Shown: in pieces, positions 28,964 to 36,409 of the stretch
How positions within the stretch are numbered: the stretch's first letter is position 1
How the letters are laid out: the number at the start of each line of letters is the position of its first letter
NCBI RefSeq assembly: GCF_019449565.1
Contig: NZ_JAGRPM010000040.1
Coordinates: 1-64,000 of the forward strand
Length of the DNA: 64,000 bases
From: Rhodoblastus sp.
GTDB taxonomy: Bacteria > Pseudomonadota > Alphaproteobacteria > Rhizobiales > Beijerinckiaceae
Reading direction: 5' to 3'
Notes under the pieces: model-generated
What the model saw: only the letters and a program-made list of their open reading frames with translations
The model's database searches: none
Told to the model about the DNA's origin: nothing
Program-made: the position numbers and the translations under genes

Positions 28964-29197
28964 TTATCCCGCAGCGCGAATGCAAGCGAGGCTCTGGTCG
29001 AATTTCATGACCGAAGCGCATCCGCGCGCCAGGCACACTTCTCGGACGAACAGGATCGCACTTGAAAGCTCAGCGAACGCGCGGTCGATGCGTCCGCGCA
29101 TTTCGCGGACGACGAAGGATCGATCCGGATCAAGACTGATCATAAACTCAAGTGGCGAAAAATCGCCGACGCCAGGATTTTCATTAGCGTTCATCAT
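28964..29197 (-). CDS. Small protein of unknown function (77 aa)
   Basis: I do not recognise this protein. Two adjacent ATGs (29197 and 29194) follow a strong GAGGAG Shine-Dalgarno, the main reason to believe it. The 77 residues are mixed in character (FMISLDPDRSFVVREMRGR, then AFAELSSAILFVREVCLARG) with two Cys and no signal peptide or membrane segment. A longer in-frame reading up to 29506 lacks a convincing start. It is flanked by mgsA and the caspase-fold gene. Confidence 0.5.
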   Translation of the reverse strand: MMNANENPGVGDFSPLEFMISLDPDRSFVVREMRGRIDRAFAELSSAILFVREVCLARGCASVMKFDQSLACIRAAG

Positions 29198-29531
29198 CCG
29201 CTCCTCATTGCTCTGCTTGATGTCAATTGCAGTACTGGTCCGACCTAAGATTGATGCGACCCGACCGACAGTTGAGCATCTACAGGCGTCCGAGGATGTG
29301 CCCCGCGTTACAGCGCGGGAAAAAAAATCTACGTCGCCTATGCGCCGTGACCCATCGTCCGAGCGGTGAACACGGCTTGCGCTGTTCTCAGATTGGCGGT
29401 TGAAGGCGCGGCGGGGGGACATAACAGCGCCCAAGACAGCGCCAATTTGTCTGACCCGCGGCCCGTCGACAAAGACCGAACGGGATCTCGCCGTCGCCAG
29501 GCGCACAAAGCAGTGGCGACTCCTATCCGCC
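29198..29531. other. Intergenic region without a supported gene
   Basis: 334 bases between the small ORF and the stop of the caspase-fold gene. It presumably carries the promoter of the small ORF. The only structure seen is a small hairpin, CCCGCG-ttacag-CGCGGG (29302-29319), followed on the plus strand by an A-run. That orientation does not make a terminator for the minus-strand gene. No conserved frame is evident. Confidence 0.4.
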
Positions 29532-30869
29532 TCAATCCCCGTTGGGGAGAAGCGCCTGGAACTGCTCGGGCGTAAGGTATCCCGTCACTTTCGCGCCCTT
29601 GCCGCGCTGGTAGCCCATGATGGCCTCACGGGTGAGAGGACCCATGATGGAGTCGATCGGCCCCGTATAGAGGCTCATGTCTCTCAAACGTTCCTGGATC
29701 CGCTCGCGCTGCCTCTTACCGAGGAATTTTTCATCGACCGGAGTGGAAGAGACGGTGGGCACTTGCTCGGAAGCATTCGCATTCGCCGTCCGCGCTCTTG
29801 CGAGCTCGGCCTGAGCTTCAGCCTTCGCCTTTTCAGCTTCAGCCTCTGCGCGCGACGCTTCGGCCTGGGCTCGCTGCGTTTCCGCCTTGGCCTTTTCCAA
29901 TTCCGTTTTCGCCTGCTGCAGCTGAAGCCGCGCAGCGCCCGCCTGAACCTCGTCGTCCTTGGACCGTCGTTCGGAGTCGGCGCGGCCTTTTTGCTTGTCT
30001 TGCGCATCGCCCACCAGCTTGGCCTGAGCAGGTTGCGCCCCGGAAGACGCAGTGCTTTCCTGCGCCGGGATGGGCTTTTCGAGACTGATCTCTGCGGGCG
30101 CGCCGAAGACTGCGCCGACGTCGGCGGACGCCGCCTTGACAAGCTCCGCGAGACTTGGCGCCGGTAGCAGGAGCACTCTTGCGGTAGCGTCGGCCGCTTG
30201 CGCGCTCACCACGTCAATGCGGGACACGGACACTTTCGGCGAGGACGAAAAGACGGTGACGACGGAGGTCGGGTTTGCCGTCGCATATTGCGGGCGCGTA
30301 TCCAGTCCCGGGACCGCGTTCTCGAAAATCGGCGACGTCATCAGTACGACCACAGCTCCAGCATGGGCCTTTCCGACGATTTGAGCGACCGAGGAGATGG
30401 AAATGCCGCGGGAGAAGAGATCCGTAGAGGCGCCTAATTCCGTGTTCACAGGGAGGAAATAACTCTGGCCGCCCGCGGCGGCCACGTGGCCCATCATGAA
30501 GGCGATCGCGAAATCCGCGTCGCTCGCCTTGCGGGAGAAATCCAGAAGGATGGCCCGCGCCCGAGCGTTGGTCGGGTTCGTACCCAGCAGGACCTCGAAG
30601 CCCTTGGCCTGCAGCGCCTCGGCGATTTCGCCCGCTTGCTTGGCGCTCACGTTCGATTTCTGAAGTTTCTGGTAGTCTTCGCCGACCATCACCAGGGCGA
30701 CCCGCCCCGCGGCCTCGACCCATGAGGGAGTCAGAGCCACAACAAGCGCCGCGGAAGCGGCGACCGAGGCTATTCGGCGTCGAATCCGCTTTTTGACGCT
30801 CGCCGTGCGGACGCCTGAGAGCCACGCCGGCGCCCAAAAATGCGTGATCCTTCCGCCAAAAGAAACCAT
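29532..30869 (-). CDS. Caspase-fold (peptidase C14-like) protein with coiled coil and peptidoglycan-binding domain
   Basis: 445 residues. A basic N-terminus and hydrophobic signal/anchor (about 32-54) lead to a caspase-like domain at 56-180: RVALVMVGEDYQKLQ, then FAIAFMMGHVAAAGGQSYFL, where H128 fits the catalytic His. The strand that should carry the catalytic Cys reads AVVVLMTSPIF, with Thr/Ser where D-x-C is expected, so it is probably not a protease. Residues about 290-375 are a charged Ala/Glu/Lys coiled coil. The C-terminus (about 385-443, ERIQERLRDMSLYTGPIDS, then LTREAIMGYQ) is a PG_binding_1-type domain. It is likely exported and divergent (40 bp) from the haem-sensor/kinase operon. 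Confidence 0.78.
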   Translation of the reverse strand: MVSFGGRITHFWAPAWLSGVRTASVKKRIRRRIASVAASAALVVALTPSWVEAAGRVALVMVGEDYQKLQKSNVSAKQAGEIAEALQAKGFEVLLGTNPTNARARAILLDFSRKASDADFAIAFMMGHVAAAGGQSYFLPVNTELGASTDLFSRGISISSVAQIVGKAHAGAVVVLMTSPIFENAVPGLDTRPQYATANPTSVVTVFSSSPKVSVSRIDVVSAQAADATARVLLLPAPSLAELVKAASADVGAVFGAPAEISLEKPIPAQESTASSGAQPAQAKLVGDAQDKQKGRADSERRSKDDEVQAGAARLQLQQAKTELEKAKAETQRAQAEASRAEAEAEKAKAEAQAELARARTANANASEQVPTVSSTPVDEKFLGKRQRERIQERLRDMSLYTGPIDSIMGPLTREAIMGYQRGKGAKVTGYLTPEQFQALLPNGD

Positions 30870-30909
30870 CGCGCTTCTACCGGATTTGGTTTAACGTCCG
30901 TCAAGCAAT

Positions 30910-31821
30910 TTGAGCTGGCCAGCCTTCAATCCTATGGGTTTTCCGATGGGTCTGGGACTACGCTTCAATATTGTTCTTCTGTCCTGCTATCTCGTCGGAC
31001 TGACCCTGTCGCTGTGGCCATTCTATCAGCTTTCCCGCCGGGAGGCCATGGAACAACTGCAAGCGCAGATCGACGTGCTGCGGGCCGAAGCCCTGTCGGT
31101 GCGCAAATATACAACTGACGAGATCCGGCCTCTCCTTGACGATCAATCCGGAATCCAATTTCTTCCCCAAACCATTCCTTCATTTTCGGCCCACACCGTA
31201 TTCCGGAACTTCCGGAAGTATTATCCGCAATATTCATACAAGGAAGCGGCGCTCAATCCAACGAACCCCGCTAACCGCGCCAAGGATTGGGAGCAGGAAC
31301 TCATCGAGAAGCTGAGCGCCAACCGCGACATAGACAAGGACATCACTGTCCGCACGACCGAAGAGGGACAGCAATATACGGTGACCTATCCAATGGTCAT
31401 CAAAGACGAGAGTTGCCTGACCTGCCACTCCACTGCGGACAAGGCTCCGCCGTCGATGGTCGCTCTTTACGGCAACAAGAACGGCTTTGGCTGGAAACTC
31501 AACGATACCCTGATTGCCCAGATCATTTCCATACCCATGAGCGCCACCGAGACGAAGGTTTGGCGCAATTTGATGCTGTTCATAGGCATATCGAGCGGTA
31601 TTTTTCTGGCTTTGCTTGTTCTTCTCAACATTTTGCTCAATCGCTACGTCATTTCACCTGTCAACCGGATGGCCAAGATCGCGGAGGCCTATAGCATGGG
31701 CGACACCTCAAATCCCGAGTTCCAATATGAGGGAACGGACGAAGTGGCGTCGCTTGCCCGCTCGTTCAACCGGATGCGCCGGAGTCTCGATTACGCGATG
31801 AAAGAGTTGGAAAAAACCTGA
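30910..31821 (+). CDS. Tll0287-like (DUF3365) haem-sensor membrane protein with HAMP domain
   Basis: About 303 residues. Membrane segment near 18-38, a periplasmic DUF3365/Tll0287-like domain with a c-type haem site CLTCHS near 170, a second membrane segment (about 222-245), then a cytoplasmic HAMP domain (RYVISPVNRMAKIAEAYSMG) where the protein ends. It therefore looks like a sensor that passes a redox or gas signal through HAMP to a separate partner, most likely the kinase encoded 70 bp downstream. The frame begins with TTG at 30910; ATGs at 30934 and 30946 are alternatives, none with a strong Shine-Dalgarno. Confidence 0.78.
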   Translation: MSWPAFNPMGFPMGLGLRFNIVLLSCYLVGLTLSLWPFYQLSRREAMEQLQAQIDVLRAEALSVRKYTTDEIRPLLDDQSGIQFLPQTIPSFSAHTVFRNFRKYYPQYSYKEAALNPTNPANRAKDWEQELIEKLSANRDIDKDITVRTTEEGQQYTVTYPMVIKDESCLTCHSTADKAPPSMVALYGNKNGFGWKLNDTLIAQIISIPMSATETKVWRNLMLFIGISSGIFLALLVLLNILLNRYVISPVNRMAKIAEAYSMGDTSNPEFQYEGTDEVASLARSFNRMRRSLDYAMKELEKT

Positions 31822-31892
31822 GCGGGGCTGTCCCCATTCGCCCCGCGTACAACATTTTTTCGAGTTGGTCCTGAGCACAAAGACGAACCACA

Positions 31893-33275
31893 ATGAATGC
31901 CGACGCAATTCCCGCCCGGGTTGGCAAATACCGCATCGATCATGTGATCGGACGCGGAGCGATGGGCATTGTTTACAAGGGCTATGACGAACAGATCGAC
32001 CGGCCGCTCGCGATCAAAACCTTGCGCCAGGAAATCATTAGCGATTTCGACGATTCCGAGAGCTTCCTGAAACGCTTCGCAACCGAAGCTCAGTCGGCGG
32101 CGCGCTGCCTGCACCCCAATATCGTGACCGTGTTCGACCTCGTGGAGCACGAACGCCGCCCTTACATTATCATGGAATATGTCAATGCGGGCACCCTGGA
32201 GGACGTGATCCGGTCCGGAACGCTCATTCCAATCCGGCAAGTCGGGGAGGTCATGGCCCAGATCCTGCTCGCGCTCGATCACGCCCATTCGAAGGGCGTA
32301 ATCCACCGAGACATAAAGCCGTCGAACATCCTCTGTCCTTCAGCGGCGTCCATCAAGGTCACGGATTTCGGCGTGGCGCGTCTCGACTCTCTCGACTTGA
32401 CCAATCCCCAAGGGCTTGGGGCGGTAGGCACGCCAAACTATATGGCCCCAGAGCGCTTATTGGGGCGCGCGGCCGATGTCCGCGCCGACCTCTTTTCCGT
32501 CGGCGTGATCCTCTATCAGCTGCTCACAGGCTCGAAGCCCTTTATCGCCTTCGACCTCCCGGAACTCATGCGGAAGCTTCTCAATGAAATGCCCCCCTCC
32601 ATAATGACGCTGAGGCCGGAACTCTGGACTGAGATCGACGCAGTGGCGCAAAAGGCGCTCGCGAGAAACCCTGACGACCGGTACCAGTCCGCGGAACGCT
32701 TCATTGAAAGCCTGAGCGCGGCGATCGAGGCTCGCCCCCATGACAACCGCGTCCCCGTTGATCTGACCGAATTGTCGCGGACCTCCAGCCGGGACGACGC
32801 CACCGCGGAAGAGCTGAGCGCTTCCCTGGCGACGAAACTGTCGTCCAGCGCGGCCGACGCACTGAGCCGATCCTTGGCCCATTGGCTGGGACCGGTCGCC
32901 AGGGTGATCGTAAGGCAGGCGTTGCAGGAGACCAGCGACATCGACTCGTTGGTCGCCTGTCTGAGTCGACATATCAGAGCCGACGCCGATATCGCGCAAT
33001 TCCGCCAAGCCGCGGAAAAGCTTTTGCGGGAAGACCTGGGAATGGCTTGCGCTTTCGCTCAAGAGACAATTTCGGACGCCGAGATCAAGGCGACGATCAA
33101 CTCGCTGGTTCCCGCGATCGGCCCCATCGCCAGGCACATTGTCATTAGAGAGGCGCGCACGGCCGTCGGACGCGACGACTTTTACCGGCGCCTCGCCGAC
33201 AGGATCCCCGACGAGCACGAAAAATCGCGTTTTCTCGCTCTCCGCGAGAGGTCGGCGGCAAGCAAGACGCACTGA
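31893..33275 (+). CDS. Soluble Hanks-type Ser/Thr protein kinase with C-terminal repeat domain
   Basis: 460 residues. The kinase domain (13-275) is complete: glycine loop GRGAMG (20-25), Lys42 in LAIKTL, HRD at 138-140, DFG at 158-160 and APE at 185-187, so it should be active. No transmembrane segment is present, unlike PknB. The C-terminal part carries two copies of a helical domain (about 325-375, LAHWLGPVARVIVRQALQ; about 403-450, LVPAIGPIARHIVIREA, ending SRFLAL). A third copy ends the next gene product; it resembles the domain I know as DUF8082. The start is the ATG at 31893. The gene sits between the haem sensor and the pseudo-cyclase, likely in one operon. Confidence 0.92.
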   Translation: MNADAIPARVGKYRIDHVIGRGAMGIVYKGYDEQIDRPLAIKTLRQEIISDFDDSESFLKRFATEAQSAARCLHPNIVTVFDLVEHERRPYIIMEYVNAGTLEDVIRSGTLIPIRQVGEVMAQILLALDHAHSKGVIHRDIKPSNILCPSAASIKVTDFGVARLDSLDLTNPQGLGAVGTPNYMAPERLLGRAADVRADLFSVGVILYQLLTGSKPFIAFDLPELMRKLLNEMPPSIMTLRPELWTEIDAVAQKALARNPDDRYQSAERFIESLSAAIEARPHDNRVPVDLTELSRTSSRDDATAEELSASLATKLSSSAADALSRSLAHWLGPVARVIVRQALQETSDIDSLVACLSRHIRADADIAQFRQAAEKLLREDLGMACAFAQETISDAEIKATINSLVPAIGPIARHIVIREARTAVGRDDFYRRLADRIPDEHEKSRFLALRERSAASKTH

Positions 33276-33293
33276 CATGTAAGGCCGGACGAG

Positions 33294-34358
33294 ATGAACG
33301 TGACTGACACCGCCGGCCCAGACGTCCCGAGCCCCGTTCCGCCCCGCCGCCGCCGTCTGCGGGCCGTCTTCGCAGCCGACGTCGCCAATTTCGGCGGGCT
33401 GATGGCCATTGACGAAACCAACACCATAGACGCGCTCTCGATCACCCGTCGGGTCGCGATCGACGAGTTGGCGAAACATGGGGGGTGGCTGTTCGGGATG
33501 CCGGGCGATGGCATCTTTGCGCTCTTCGAGAGCACAGTCGATGCTGTACGCTGCGCGCTCGCCGTACAAACCCGATTGGCGGCGGCGCCAAAACTTCATA
33601 GCCTCAAAATGCGGATCGGCCTGCATCTCGGCGAAGTCCTGTTCCAGGACGAGCTTCCCTATGGTGAGGCGCTGGTCATCGCTTCCCGCCTGGAGAGTCT
33701 GGCCGTGCCGGGCGGAATACTCGTTTCGTCATCGGTGATGGACGCCGTCGCCTCCCACATCGCGGCCACTTTCGTTGAGAGCGGCGTGCGCACGCTCAAG
33801 CACAGCCCGAGACGGATCGAAACGTTCCGGGTGCTTCCGCCCCCGGCTCCAACCGAGCGCGGCCCGGCCGCCGCCGTGCTTGACCGCACCTTCGCGCCTA
33901 GCTCCAGTTCGTTTCTCGATCCATCCCCACGACAGGCCGACCGCGATGCATCGGCTTTGTCCTCGCCGCCGAAATTGCCCCACATCCTGCCGGACGAGCC
34001 ATTGGCTAAACCGATCACGTCGGCGATGGACCCTTCCCTTTTCACGGAACCTGTCGCCCCGAAGGCGTTTGCCCCACAGCCTCCAGAAACGCCCGCGACA
34101 ATTGCCGAACCGGAAAGAAGGAACTCGCCGTCTTCTGAGCCGCCCTGCCTCAGTCTCGAGGTCGCCCGCCTCAATCAACTGGCTCAACTCCTCACGACCC
34201 ATCTCGGACCGATCGCAAAAATGCTCGTCCGCCGCAAAGCCGCCGAGGCCACTGAGATGGAGCGGCTTATTCAGCTGCTGGCGCGAGAGATTCCCACGGA
34301 GAGCGAGCGAAGGAATTTCCTGAGCAACGCCAAGGTTGTGCTGTCCGGACCTCGTTAA
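33294..34358 (+). CDS. Class III cyclase homologue, probably inactive, with kinase-shared C-terminal domain
   Basis: 354 residues. Residues 20-180 form a class III nucleotidyl cyclase fold with metal aspartates D29 (FAADVANF) and D72 (MPGDGIFALF). The Lys position four before D72 is Gly68, and the transition-state Asn is Val128 (GEALVIASRLE), though Arg132 remains. Catalysis is therefore doubtful; a regulatory cyclase-fold domain is more likely. A low-complexity Pro/Ser linker (180-285) joins it to a C-terminal copy of the domain found twice in the upstream kinase (LNQLAQLLTTHLGPIAKMLV, ending RRNFLSNAK). It starts 18 bp after the kinase and is convergent, 3 bp apart, with a Crp-family gene. 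Confidence 0.85.
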   Translation: MNVTDTAGPDVPSPVPPRRRRLRAVFAADVANFGGLMAIDETNTIDALSITRRVAIDELAKHGGWLFGMPGDGIFALFESTVDAVRCALAVQTRLAAAPKLHSLKMRIGLHLGEVLFQDELPYGEALVIASRLESLAVPGGILVSSSVMDAVASHIAATFVESGVRTLKHSPRRIETFRVLPPPAPTERGPAAAVLDRTFAPSSSSFLDPSPRQADRDASALSSPPKLPHILPDEPLAKPITSAMDPSLFTEPVAPKAFAPQPPETPATIAEPERRNSPSSEPPCLSLEVARLNQLAQLLTTHLGPIAKMLVRRKAAEATEMERLIQLLAREIPTESERRNFLSNAKVVLSGPR

Positions 34359-34361
34359 TGT

Positions 34362-35093
34362 TCACTCGGAGCATTCGGCCAGTTCCGCCAGCAGATCGGG
34401 CTTGCAGATTGTCAGCACGCCTTTTTCCTGAAACACGACGCCATCGTCGATCCAGCGGTTGAGGAGCTTGTTCAAGCTTTCACGCGACATCGCGGTCCAT
34501 TGGGCCAGTTCGCCCTGGGTCAGTTTGATGGTGATCTCCCGTCCTCGCGGCGTCGGACGGCTGTGATCCTGGGCCAGATGGGCCAGAATGCGGGCGAGGC
34601 GCTGCGCCGCGGGGCGCAGGACGGCATCCTCCACGCGAGCCGTTGTCCAGCGCAGCCTTCGGCAGAGCAGGTCGATCACGTTGCGAGCGAGTTGGGGATC
34701 CTGATCCAGGGCGTCGAAGAACGATTTTCGCGAGATGCTGATGAGCTCTGTCGGCGCCATGGCGGAGGCGCCCGCCGTCCTCACGCTGCCGTCGAGCATG
34801 CCGATCTCGCCGAAGACGGCGCCGGCGACCTGCACGTTCAGCGTCACCTCGACGCCAGCGGCGGAGACGGTCCAGATCCGGATCCGCCCCGACGCGATGA
34901 CATAAAAGGCGTCCGACGGGTCCCCGAGATTGAACAGGAGCTCGCCTTTTTGCAGCGTCTTGCGCTGCGAGCGGCGGTGCAGCTGCTCCAGGATCCCGGG
35001 GGCGACCTTACGGAAGATATCCAACCCGCCCAGGCGCAGGAATTCAGACTCGGAGGGCTTCTCGGGCATGCGGCGCTCCAGCGAGGGCTGCAC
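34362..35093 (-). CDS. Crp/Fnr-family transcriptional regulator
   Basis: 243 residues. An N-terminal CNB domain (GELLFNLGDPSDAFYVIASG, then GEIGMLDGSVRTAG) has the Glu and Arg of a cyclic-nucleotide cassette. The C-terminal helix-turn-helix is at about 195-225 (LTQGELAQWTAMSRESLNKL). No Fnr-type Cys cluster is seen. The start is the ATG at 35093 or the ATG at 35069 (MPEKPSESE). Convergent with the pseudo-cyclase gene and upstream, divergent, of the His-rich repeat protein gene, which it could regulate. Confidence 0.9.
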   Translation of the reverse strand: MQPSLERRMPEKPSESEFLRLGGLDIFRKVAPGILEQLHRRSQRKTLQKGELLFNLGDPSDAFYVIASGRIRIWTVSAAGVEVTLNVQVAGAVFGEIGMLDGSVRTAGASAMAPTELISISRKSFFDALDQDPQLARNVIDLLCRRLRWTTARVEDAVLRPAAQRLARILAHLAQDHSRPTPRGREITIKLTQGELAQWTAMSRESLNKLLNRWIDDGVVFQEKGVLTICKPDLLAELAECSE

Positions 35094-35239
35094 TGGCTTT
35101 CAGACTCCAGAATAGGCCAACGCCAGAAAAAAGTAAGCGCAAGCGCGATGGCGGCTTCCAACTGTGTCGCGCTTCACAGCCTGCGATGGACCGTTCCTCC
35201 ATGCTGGCGCGGTATTCCAAGCCAGAGAAGGAGTCCCAA

Positions 35240-36013
35240 ATGGATATTGCAACGCAAACGGAAAGGCAGCACGATCGCGAGTTCAACGCGACCGGCGACG
35301 GGCGCGAGCGTCATTCGTCCCATGATTCAGATGGGCGCCATCCCCATCACCATTCTTTCCACCACGGCGACCACGATCGGTGGTCGGAGGGTTCGCATCA
35401 TGACATTCACGGGCAGGGCCCGGCCGAACATGGTCAATTCGACCATGGCGGAGGTCTCGGCTGGGGGCCGGCGGCCTGGGGCGAAGCCGGCGGGTTCGAG
35501 CATGTCCTCGGCGGCGGACTGACCGGTCCGGCGGGCTTTGACCCGATCGAGCATTTCGGCGGGAGCAGCGGCTTTGCGGCGCTGAACCAGGTGAGCCAAA
35601 TCGTCAACATCATCTTTGAAGCCGGCCCCGGCGGCACGATCGAAGTCGGCGGCAATGTCGAGGCCCTGGCCCATCAGATGGTCGCGCTCGGCGCGCCTGA
35701 TTCCGGCGGCAGTGGCGGCCTGCTGCATAACGAGCAGTTCGAAACGACGAACATCATATTCAACGCGGCGAATGGCGGGACGATCGAAGTCGGCGGAAAT
35801 GTGGAAGGCCTTGGAAGTCAATCGACGTCGCTGACGTCGGCCAGTTCGCACGATTTCGGGAGCTTCCTGCACAATGCGCAGTTCGAGACGACGAATATCA
35901 TTTTCAATGCAGCAAATGGCGGCACGATCGAAGTCGGCGGCAATGTCGACGCTTTGTCCTCGCAGCAAAGCCATATCGATCCCCACCCCGCCGGTCTCGC
36001 GCATGTCGCCTGA
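35240..36013 (+). CDS. His-rich protein with three 48-residue beta repeats, possible type I secretion substrate
   Basis: 257 residues, unknown family. The start at 35240 follows GAGAAGGAG. Residues 8-70 are very rich in His, Asp and Gly and might bind metal. From about 120 there are three repeats with exact 48-residue spacing (NIIF at 123, 171 and 219), each containing NIIFNAANGGTIEVGGNV or a near copy. They predict short beta-strands, perhaps a solenoid. There is no Sec signal, membrane segment or Cys, and no RTX nonapeptide. The protein ends AGLAHVA. Its position among another repeat gene and a type I exporter suggests secretion, which is inference only. A stem-loop follows the stop. Confidence 0.7.
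   Translation: MDIATQTERQHDREFNATGDGRERHSSHDSDGRHPHHHSFHHGDHDRWSEGSHHDIHGQGPAEHGQFDHGGGLGWGPAAWGEAGGFEHVLGGGLTGPAGFDPIEHFGGSSGFAALNQVSQIVNIIFEAGPGGTIEVGGNVEALAHQMVALGAPDSGGSGGLLHNEQFETTNIIFNAANGGTIEVGGNVEGLGSQSTSLTSASSHDFGSFLHNAQFETTNIIFNAANGGTIEVGGNVDALSSQQSHIDPHPAGLAHVA
35606..35959 (+). repeat. Three in-frame tandem repeats of 144 bp
   Basis: The coding DNA for the 48-residue repeats recurs at about 35606, 35750 and 35894. The second and third copies are nearly identical in protein (QFETTNIIFNAANGGTIEVG) with several silent differences in DNA. The first copy is more diverged (IFEAGPGGTIEVGG). Confidence 0.75.
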
Positions 36014-36033
36014 CCCGCTCCTGAGCCGCATCG

Positions 36034-36059
36034 AAGGCCCCGCCATCGCGCGGGACCTT
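36034..36059 (+). terminator. Stem-loop after the His-rich repeat gene
   Basis: AAGGCCCCGC pairs with GCGGGACCTT (one C-A mismatch) 20 bases after the stop. It is followed by only a weak T stretch (TTTGCTT), so it is a probable but not ideal intrinsic terminator. Confidence 0.5.
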
Positions 36060-36065
36060 TGCTTA

Positions 36066-36406
36066 GAGTTCCTAACATAACCTTTTGTTAACTATGTCTG
36101 GATGAATTTTCTGGATGGCTAGAAGACTTCTTCCCGACGAACTTTGGTCAGAGCTCGAATCCTTGATCCCGCCGCGACCTGCGCAAGCGCGGCATGATCC
36201 CTCGGAACGCGCGCAGAGGCGTCGACGCCTCCCACAAACTCGGCCGCTATCGCTGGGTCGTCGAGCGGTCCATCGCAAAGTTCAGCAGGTTCCGACGCCT
36301 CATCATCCGCTACGAGCGAAGCGCCGACCTCTACCTCGCCTTCCTCACTCTCGCCACCGCCATAATCTGCTTCAGAACCTTATATCCGGTGTTGTGTTAG
36401 GGGCTC
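36066..36406 (+). mobile_element. IS5-family element, internally deleted remnant
   Basis: About 341 bp bounded by imperfect terminal inverted repeats: GAGTTCCTAACATAAC at the left and, reversed, GAGCCCCTAACACAAC at the right. TA flanks both sides (36064-36065 and 36407-36408), as expected for the IS427-type TA duplication. Only the first and last parts of the transposase remain between them, so the element cannot move on its own but could be mobilised like a MITE. Confidence 0.75.
36115..36400 (+). pseudogene. IS5-family transposase remnant (N- and C-terminal parts only)
   Basis: The frame from 36115 gives MARRLLPDELWSELESLIPP, the classic IS5/IS427 transposase N-terminus, for about 25 codons. 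Then, in a different frame (36194-36400), comes the typical C-terminus: LGRYRWVVERSIAKFSRFRR, then IRYERSADLYLAFLTLA. The whole middle, with the first DDE residues, is missing and the frame is shifted, so this is non-functional. Confidence 0.85.
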
Positions 36407-36409
36407 TAG

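Noticed and set aside
29302..29319. Hairpin with adjacent A-run as terminator of the caspase-fold gene
   Set aside because: On the minus strand the T-run precedes the hairpin instead of following it, so it is in the wrong orientation.
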